Source: Anaerotignum sp.
Lineage (GTDB): Bacteria > Bacillota > Clostridia > Lachnospirales > Anaerotignaceae
Assembly (NCBI GenBank): GCA_020024395.1
Contig: JAHHTV010000033.1
Span: 1 to 12,078, forward strand
Length of the DNA stretch: 12,078 bases
Reading direction: 5' to 3'
Under the pieces are notes generated by a model. The model searched no databases, was not told the origin of the DNA, and worked only from the letters and a program-made list of their open reading frames with translations. The translations under genes and the position numbers were made by a program. Every line of letters begins with the position of its first letter. Position 1 is the stretch's first letter. This document shows positions 1 through 4,164 of this stretch, piece after piece.

Positions 1-125
1 ATCATTAGCATATCATACAATTCTTAATTTTATTGGAAGAAATCATTGCAATTTTCAAATAAAAGATGTAAGAAGTCATTAAAATATTGAAATACTATCA
101 TAAACAATGCTTATTGGTTCAGATA
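1..125. other. AT-rich intergenic sequence, no gene seen
   Basis: This is the first part of a 327-base gene-free stretch. It is very AT-rich, and I see no convincing open frame with a ribosome site, no RNA gene and no strong hairpin. It probably holds the end of an intergenic region whose upstream gene lies outside the window. The remainder of the gene-free stretch (126-327) is annotated separately as a promoter, a structured leader and a ribosome site. Confidence 0.5.
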
Positions 126-155
126 TTGACAATACGCTGTCAAATTTGGTAAAAT
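126..155 (+). promoter_or_regulatory. Promoter of the CofE-like gene, with an inverted repeat at the -35
   Basis: A perfect -35 TTGACA (126-131) is followed after 18 bases by TAAAAT (150-155). TGG directly before the -10 gives an extended -10. Transcription should begin near 162. The -35 hexamer is also the left arm of an inverted repeat, TTGACA-atacgc-TGTCAA (126-143), whose right arm lies in the spacer and could be an operator. The promoter call follows from consensus match; the operator is inference. Confidence 0.65.
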
Positions 156-163
156 AACTTGTC

Positions 164-257
164 GGTGATTGAAAGTTTCACCCATTATTTGTACATCAAA
201 TTTGTTTTTTCAATCCCGTCAAAGGACGTATTACAGGCAAAATTTGATGTTTTTTTT
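164..257 (+). promoter_or_regulatory. Candidate cis-regulatory leader ending in a terminator-like hairpin
   Basis: The 166-base leader between the predicted start site and the CofE-like gene holds two long pairings. Helix A joins 164-175 to 207-217: GATTGAAA pairs with TTTCAATC, extended by a G-U pair and two G-C pairs around a bulged T. Helix B joins 193-203 to 240-250: ACATCAAATTT with AAATTTGATGT, 11 pairs. Helix B is followed by seven more T residues, as in an intrinsic terminator. The 5' arm of B lies in the loop of A, so both together would be a pseudoknot. Smaller hairpins are possible: GGTGA/TCACC (164-168/178-182), which competes with A, and CGTC-AAAG-GACG (217-228). No known riboswitch class could be matched by eye. 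It could be an orphan riboswitch or attenuator, or only a weak terminator. Confidence 0.5.
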
Positions 258-327
258 ATGGCGAGATGCAGGAGAAGTATTCCTGTTGGCAATAACAGTT
301 TATAACAACGTTTAGGAGGTATTTTTT

Positions 328-1512
328 ATGGCAGGCACGATTTCCAGAGGTATTCAAGCACCTATCATCAGACAGGGTGATGATATTGTAAAAATTGTGG
401 CAGACTCCGTATTGGAAGCAGCAAAAGCAGATGGTTTTACATTGCGTGAAAAAGATGTTATTTGCGTGACAGAAGCGGTTGTGGCAAGAGCAGATGGCAA
501 CTATGCAAGCACAGAAGATATTGCAACAGATGTAAAAGCAAAATTGGGCGGTGAAACAATTGGTGTGGTATTTCCCATATTGAGCAGAAACCGTTTTGCA
601 ATTTGTTTGAGAGGGATTGCAAAAGGTGCAAAAAAAGTGGTATTGATGTTGAGCTACCCTTCTGATGAAGTAGGCAATCATTTATTTGATATGGATTTGT
701 TAGATGATAGCGGTGTAAATCCTTATACAGATGTACTGACATTGGCTGATTATCGTCGTATTTTTGGTAGCATCAAACACCCTTTCACAGGCGTGGATTA
801 TGTAGAATATTATGGCAATTTGATTGAACAAGAAGGCGCAGAAGCAGAAATTGTTTTTGCAAACCACCCAGAAGCAATTTTGAAATTTACAAAAAATGTA
901 TTGTGCTGTGACATTCACACAAGAGCAAGAAGCAAACGCCGTATTTTGGCAGCAGGCGGTGAAAAAGTTTGCACATTGGACGAAATTTTGTGTGCATCTG
1001 TAAATGGCAGCGGTTATAATCCTGAATATGGTCTGTTGGGTTCCAACAAAGCAACAGAAGATACTGTAAAGCTGTTCCCCAAAAATGCACAAGAAGTGGC
1101 AGAACAAATTCAAAAAGAAATGATGGCTCGTACAGGTGTGCATATAGAAGCAATGGTGTATGGCGATGGTGCATTCAAAGACCCTGTGGGTAAAATTTGG
1201 GAATTGGCTGACCCTGTTGTGGGTGCAGGTTATACAGATGGTTTGAATGGTTTGCCAAATGAAGTGAAATTGAAATATTTGGCTGACAATGACTTTGCAG
1301 ATTTAGAAGGCGAAGCATTGGCAGAAGCAATTCGTCAACGTATCAAAGAAAAAGAAGCAGATTTGAAAGGCAACATGGTTTCCGAAGGTACAACACCTCG
1401 TCGTTTGACAGATTTGATTGGTTCTTTGTGTGATTTGACAAGTGGTAGTGGTGACAAAGGTACACCCATTGTGTTGGTACAGAACTATTTCAACAATTTT
1501 GCAAATAAATAA
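328..1512 (+). CDS. F420-0:gamma-glutamyl ligase family protein (CofE/FolC2-like)
   Basis: A 394-residue soluble protein of the COG1478/F420_ligase family. Archaeal and actinobacterial CofE adds gamma-linked glutamate to coenzyme F420-0 with GTP; the archaeal enzyme is about 250 residues, and the form seen here is the longer one I associate with Clostridia. Features typical of this group are VTEAVVARADGNY (47-59), HTRARSKRR (197-205), the acidic/glycine segment GDGAFKDPVGKIWELADP (279-296), LPNEVKLKYLADN (309-321), and the C-terminal EGTTPRRLTDLIGSLCDL and SGSGDKGTP segments. The start is the ATG at 328 with AGGAGGT (314-320) 7 bases upstream. It appears to be a single-gene unit ending at a strong terminator. 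Clostridia are not known to make F420, so the substrate is uncertain. A chlamydial member (FolC2) is reported, as I recall, to act as dihydrofolate synthase, which would suit the neighbouring folA/thyA. Family call firm; substrate inferred. Confidence 0.85.
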   Translation: MAGTISRGIQAPIIRQGDDIVKIVADSVLEAAKADGFTLREKDVICVTEAVVARADGNYASTEDIATDVKAKLGGETIGVVFPILSRNRFAICLRGIAKGAKKVVLMLSYPSDEVGNHLFDMDLLDDSGVNPYTDVLTLADYRRIFGSIKHPFTGVDYVEYYGNLIEQEGAEAEIVFANHPEAILKFTKNVLCCDIHTRARSKRRILAAGGEKVCTLDEILCASVNGSGYNPEYGLLGSNKATEDTVKLFPKNAQEVAEQIQKEMMARTGVHIEAMVYGDGAFKDPVGKIWELADPVVGAGYTDGLNGLPNEVKLKYLADNDFADLEGEALAEAIRQRIKEKEADLKGNMVSEGTTPRRLTDLIGSLCDLTSGSGDKGTPIVLVQNYFNNFANK

Positions 1513-1519
1513 TATATGG

Positions 1520-1552
1520 AAAAAAGCCTACTATAAAATAGTAGGCTTTTTT
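1520..1552. terminator. Bidirectional intrinsic terminator
   Basis: A perfect 15-base-pair stem (1520-1534 with 1538-1552) around the loop AAA. The arms begin with six A and end with six T, so the RNA has a U-tract in either direction. It sits between the convergent CofE-like gene, 8 bases past its stop, and the minus-strand membrane protein gene, and can serve both. Confidence 0.92.
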
Positions 1553-1569
1553 ATGTACATCATAAAAAG

Positions 1570-1803
1570 TCAAAAAGAAAATATATCAGATAATACAGAA
1601 ACCGTATAAATTGTATTGAATGTAAACCAAAGACCACTCAAAAGAAATAAAATACCCAATATCAGAAACATGACAAAAACTGGTGATTTCCAAGAACCAA
1701 GTGATGATTGTTTTTGTAAAGTGAATGCAGCAGTTAAAAATAGCATGCCAACTAAAATGCCTATGATAGAACCTAAAAAAAGTGTTACAATGGCAAGCCC
1801 CAT
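1570..1803 (-). CDS. Small two-helix membrane protein, function unknown
   Basis: A 77-residue hydrophobic protein. Residues about 3-28 and 41-67 form two transmembrane segments, joined by a short polar loop around QKQSSLGSWKSP that contains two lysines. Glycine-rich spacing in helix 1 (FLGSIIGILVGMLF) would allow helix packing. I do not recognise a family and there are no catalytic motifs. The ATG at 1803 is preceded on the minus strand by AAGGGGGA at good spacing. It lies downstream of folA in the same direction, so it could be read through from the thyA-folA operon. However, a TGC-TATACT extended -10 lies just upstream of it (see 1811-1844). The ribosome site, the hydrophobic pattern and a terminator beyond the stop support a real gene. 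Confidence 0.65.
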   Translation of the reverse strand: MGLAIVTLFLGSIIGILVGMLFLTAAFTLQKQSSLGSWKSPVFVMFLILGILFLLSGLWFTFNTIYTVSVLSDIFSF

Positions 1804-1810
1804 AAAAATC

Positions 1811-1844
1811 CCCCTTTTTGCTTTTAGTATAGCATAAAAAGGGG
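1811..1844 (-). promoter_or_regulatory. Inverted repeat enclosing the -10 and ribosome site of the small membrane protein gene
   Basis: CCCCTTTTT (1811-1819) and AAAAAGGGG (1836-1844) are complementary, and inner GCT/AGC (1820-1822/1831-1833) extends the stem past a two-base bulge. On the minus strand the loop holds TGC-TATACT, an extended -10 (TATACT at 1831-1826), and the distal arm is the AAAAAGGGG ribosome site. Read through from folA, the RNA would fold up the ribosome site. It could also act as a modest terminator, since GATTTTT follows. RNA started at this promoter would begin near 1819 and lack the first arm, leaving the ribosome site open. Both roles are inferred. Confidence 0.45.
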
Positions 1845-1854
1845 AATGATTGTT

Positions 1855-2349
1855 TTATATTTCTTTTTTTGTATATATATCAAAAGAAAATGCGATACCA
1901 TTTTCTTGCTGTGTTTCGCCTTTTTGTGTCAATGTCCAATCGGGGTGTTTATCCAAATTAGGAAAATGGGTGTCTGCATCAAATGCTTTTTGAATATGTG
2001 TGACATAGGCAGTATCACAATATGGTAATAATTGCTCATAAATACTGCCACCACCAATGACAAATATATCATCGGTATCATAAGATTGCAAAAGTGTTTG
2101 TAATGCTTCTATGCTGTGGCAAAGTGTCACACCTTCTGCTTGATAATCTGCATTTTTTGTTAATACAATGTGATTGCGGTTTGGTAGGGGTTTTTTGTTT
2201 GGAAATGACTCCAATGTTTTACGACCCAATACCAAAGTATGTCCGGTTGTCATTTGGCGGAAATATTTCATATCAGTGGATATGCGACAAAGCAAATCAT
2301 TGTTTTTGCCAATCCCCCAATTTTCATCTACTGCTACAATCAAACGCAA
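1855..2349 (-). CDS. folA: Dihydrofolate reductase
   Basis: A 164-residue cytoplasmic enzyme reducing dihydrofolate to tetrahydrofolate with NADPH, of usual family length. Visible motifs are the N-terminal strand with WGIGKNNDLL (11-20), the TDMKYF helix bearing the catalytic acid (D26), GRKTLESFP (42-50, cofactor side), and the cofactor loop VIGGGSIYEQLLP (97-109). The tryptophan of the common LPW motif is replaced by Cys21 in LLC, and the proline after it by Leu20. The start is TTG at 2349, set by AAGGAGG (2358-2364) 8 bases before it; the only nearby ATG is out of frame. It is second in the thyA-folA operon with a 16-base gap, and the ribosome site abuts the thyA stop. It recycles the dihydrofolate made by ThyA. 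Confidence 0.95.
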   Translation of the reverse strand: MRLIVAVDENWGIGKNNDLLCRISTDMKYFRQMTTGHTLVLGRKTLESFPNKKPLPNRNHIVLTKNADYQAEGVTLCHSIEALQTLLQSYDTDDIFVIGGGSIYEQLLPYCDTAYVTHIQKAFDADTHFPNLDKHPDWTLTQKGETQQENGIAFSFDIYTKKEI

Positions 2350-2364
2350 CTGTCATTCCTCCTT
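2347..2364 (-). promoter_or_regulatory. Ribosome site and TTG start of folA, with a decoy ATG
   Basis: On the minus strand AAGGAGG (2364-2358) is followed after 8 bases by TTG, which opens the dihydrofolate reductase frame. Between them lies an ATG (2356-2354) only one base after the Shine-Dalgarno core and in a different frame. It is too close to be used efficiently. The thyA TAA stop (2368-2366) directly precedes the ribosome site, so translation is probably coupled. Confidence 0.8.
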
Positions 2365-2365
2365 T

Positions 2366-3196
2366 TTATATGGCAATGGGTACTTTGCCGATGGGTTTTC
2401 CGTGTTGGTAATCTTCTACAATGAAATCATCGACTGTAAAATCATAGAAATTTTTGATTTCTGTATTGAGGCGTACTTTTGGTGCAGGGAATGTTTCACG
2501 TTGTATCAATTCTTTTATCAGTGATACATGGCGGTCATAGATATGCATATCACTGATAACGTGTACCAATTCGCCTGCCTCCAATCCGCTGACTTGTGCA
2601 AACATCATCAACAATGCGGCATATTGTACCACATTCCAGTTATTTGCTGCCAATGTGTCTTGGGAACGTTGGTTTAATATGGCATTGAGTTTGTTGCCTG
2701 TGACATTGAATGTCATGCTGTATGCACAAGGTTCTAATCCCATTTCTGACAAATCTGCAAAATTATAGATATTTGTCATAATACGACGAGAATATGGGGT
2801 GTTTTTGAGCTGCCAAAGTACATTGTCTACTTGATCCATTTCACCATGTTGGAATGTGTAAGGCACACCCAACTGATATCCATATGCTTTGCCAATAGAA
2901 CCGTTTTCGTCTGCCCAAGAGTCCCAAATGCGGCTATTCAAATCTTTGATATTGTTTGATTTTTTTTGCCATATCCACAATATTTCATCAATGGCGGCTT
3001 TCCAATTTGTCGCACGCAATGTCAAAAGTGGAAATTCTTCTTGCAAATTGTAACGATTGACAACGCCAAATGTTTTGATGGTGTATGCAGGTGTACCATC
3101 TTCCCAATGTGGGCGTACTTTTTCTTGTTCTGTGGAAAATCCTTGTTCTAATATTTGTTTACAATTTTGTATAAAAATGTCGTCAGCTTTGCTCAT
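2366..3196 (-). CDS. thyA: Thymidylate synthase (ThyA type)
   Basis: A 276-residue cytoplasmic enzyme that methylates dUMP to dTMP using 5,10-methylene-THF as carbon and hydride donor, releasing dihydrofolate. The nucleophile is Cys157 in EPCAY. The phosphate-binding arginine lies in QRSQD (176-180), the pyrimidine-binding asparagine is N188 in NNWNVVQYA, and DMHIYDRH (216-223) is the conserved histidine/tyrosine segment. EPCAY, where E. coli ThyA has PCH, resembles the Bacillus-type enzymes. The C-terminus (KPIGKVPIAI) matches the family tail that closes over the active site. The ATG at 3196 follows AAAGGAG. It is the first gene of the operon with folA, preceded by a sigma-A-like promoter. 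No ThyX is seen in the window. Confidence 0.95.
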   Translation of the reverse strand: MSKADDIFIQNCKQILEQGFSTEQEKVRPHWEDGTPAYTIKTFGVVNRYNLQEEFPLLTLRATNWKAAIDEILWIWQKKSNNIKDLNSRIWDSWADENGSIGKAYGYQLGVPYTFQHGEMDQVDNVLWQLKNTPYSRRIMTNIYNFADLSEMGLEPCAYSMTFNVTGNKLNAILNQRSQDTLAANNWNVVQYAALLMMFAQVSGLEAGELVHVISDMHIYDRHVSLIKELIQRETFPAPKVRLNTEIKNFYDFTVDDFIVEDYQHGKPIGKVPIAI

Positions 3197-3232
3197 GATT
3201 TGTTTCGCTCCTTTGTGTTTTGTCTATCCATT

Positions 3233-3261
3233 AGTATAATAGAAAAATGATGTTTTGAAAA
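3233..3261 (-). promoter_or_regulatory. Promoter of the thyA-folA operon
   Basis: On the minus strand TTTTCA (3261-3256) is followed after 17 bases by TATACT (3238-3233). The -35 matches consensus at four of six positions and the -10 at five of six. Transcription would start about 30 bases before the thyA ATG. Confidence 0.6.
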
Positions 3262-3272
3262 TATCGGAAAAT

Positions 3273-3306
3273 AAAACAGACATATCAAAAAAGATATGTC
3301 TGTTTT
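3273..3306 (-). terminator. Intrinsic terminator of rex
   Basis: A perfect 14-base-pair stem, AAAACAGACATATC (3273-3286) with its complement (3293-3306), encloses a loop of six A (six U in the rex RNA). It lies 3 bases past the rex stop. On the minus strand the stem ends in TTTT followed by ATTTT. It separates rex from the thyA promoter. Confidence 0.88.
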
Positions 3307-3309
3307 GTG

Positions 3310-4017
3310 TTATTCTTCATCATCTAAGAATGTTTGTTGTTTGATTGGCAAACCATTTTGTAATTGGTGCAAATCATTATCTTCGCTGTATAGTTCATTG
3401 ATTTTGTACAATAGTGTCATCAAACTGTCTGTCAGATGGACATTTTCAACCAATACATCATCTGGAACTTGCAAATCAACATGACTGAAATTCCACATAC
3501 CTTTTACGCCCCATTTTGCCAAATCATTGGCAACTTTTACAGATTGGGAACGAGGCAATGTCAAAATTGCTACATCTACATGGTTGTTTTTTACATATTC
3601 TTCCATACTGTCAATATCATATACTTCTACACCACGAATGGTCATACCAACCAAACGAGGGTTTATGTCAAACACAGCATTTATAACAAATCCACGTTTT
3701 TCAAAATTGGTATAATTGACCAATGCTTGTCCAATGTTGCCACCACCAACAACAATCATGTTATACATACGGTCAAGCCCCAGTATCTTCTTGATTTCAT
3801 TGTAAAGATATTCTACATTATAGCCATATCCTTGCTGACCAAAGCCACCAAAGTTATTCAAATCTTGTCGAATTTGAGAAGCTGTAATATTCATCTTTGC
3901 ACTGAGTTCTTTGGAAGAAATGCGTGTAATATCGCTTTCTAGCAAATCACCCAAATATCGATAGTACCGAGGCAATCTATTTATCACTGCGGGTGAAATT
4001 TTTTTTTCACTATCCAT
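3310..4017 (-). CDS. rex: Redox-sensing transcriptional repressor Rex
   Basis: A DNA-binding repressor that senses the NADH/NAD+ ratio and in anaerobes controls fermentation and hydrogen/alcohol genes. An N-terminal winged helix (about residues 1-80) carries the signature SQIRQDLNNFGGFGQQGYGYNV. A Rossmann domain follows with VVGGGNIGQAL (the usual GxGxxG), and the C-terminal helix region is the domain-swapped dimer part. From the ATG at 4017 it has 235 residues, slightly longer than most Rex, with an acidic tail ending FLDDEE. A TTG at 4026 in the same frame is also well placed behind AGGAG and would add three residues, so the exact start is uncertain. It diverges from the ABC-F gene. As I recall, Bacillus subtilis also has rex close to ydiF, which supports both calls. 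Confidence 0.95.
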   Translation of the reverse strand: MDSEKKISPAVINRLPRYYRYLGDLLESDITRISSKELSAKMNITASQIRQDLNNFGGFGQQGYGYNVEYLYNEIKKILGLDRMYNMIVVGGGNIGQALVNYTNFEKRGFVINAVFDINPRLVGMTIRGVEVYDIDSMEEYVKNNHVDVAILTLPRSQSVKVANDLAKWGVKGMWNFSHVDLQVPDDVLVENVHLTDSLMTLLYKINELYSEDNDLHQLQNGLPIKQQTFLDDEE

Positions 4018-4052
4018 AGTATCCAAGTCCTCTCCTGCTCAAATTTAATTTC

Positions 4053-4082
4053 AGTATAGCACGCCTGTTATTTTATTGTCAA
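4053..4082 (-). promoter_or_regulatory. Promoter of rex
   Basis: On the minus strand a perfect TTGACA (4082-4077) is followed after 18 bases by TATACT (4058-4053), with TGC just before it as an extended -10. This is among the best sigma-A matches in the window. Its -35 lies inside the palindrome at 4073-4088. Confidence 0.75.
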
Positions 4083-4088
4083 CAATAA
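4073..4088. repeat. Palindrome over the rex -35 (possible operator)
   Basis: TTATTGT-CA-ACAATAA is a palindrome with 7-base arms. Overlapping arms GTTATT (4067-4072) and AATAAC (4084-4089) also pair. It covers the rex -35 and lies about 25 bases upstream of the ABC-F -10, so a bound protein could affect both genes. Its arms are closer together than in the usual Rex box (TTGTnAA-n4-TTnACAA), so I do not call it a Rex site. Confidence 0.4.
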
Positions 4089-4111
4089 CTCTTTTATTCT
4101 GTTGTTTTTTC

Positions 4112-4120
4112 TGGTATCAT
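4112..4120 (+). promoter_or_regulatory. Extended -10 promoter of the ABC-F gene
   Basis: TGG-TATCAT matches an extended -10, and the -35 region (about 4091-4097) is only T-rich. Transcription would start near 4127, giving a leader of about 38 bases. Such a short leader leaves no room for the antibiotic-responsive attenuators seen in front of some resistance ABC-F genes. Confidence 0.45.
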
Positions 4121-4164
4121 AGGAAAACAGGAAGACCCATGCAAAAATGATGGAGGGAATAAGC

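Noticed and set aside
176..238. Resemblance of the leader to the glutamine (glnA) riboswitch: GTTTCACCC and GGACGTA segments
   Set aside because: Only scattered bases agree with the motif as I remember it, and the conserved GGAAGUAGG-like segment is absent. An Infernal search with the Rfam model would decide.
258..305. Possible 15-codon leader peptide (ATG at 258 to TAA at 305)
   Set aside because: The ATG follows a T-run with no Shine-Dalgarno sequence, and there is no codon run suggesting attenuation by amino acid supply.
1616..1837. Plus-strand open frame of 73 codons across the small membrane protein
   Set aside because: It has no ribosome site and lacks hydrophobic or domain pattern. 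The minus-strand frame has a proper start region and two helices.
4147..4164. Earlier ATGs (4147, 4150) as the ABC-F start
   Set aside because: They overlap the GGAGGGA ribosome site that serves the ATG at 4165 and have no site of their own. The conserved N-terminus of the first ABC domain begins at the later ATG.
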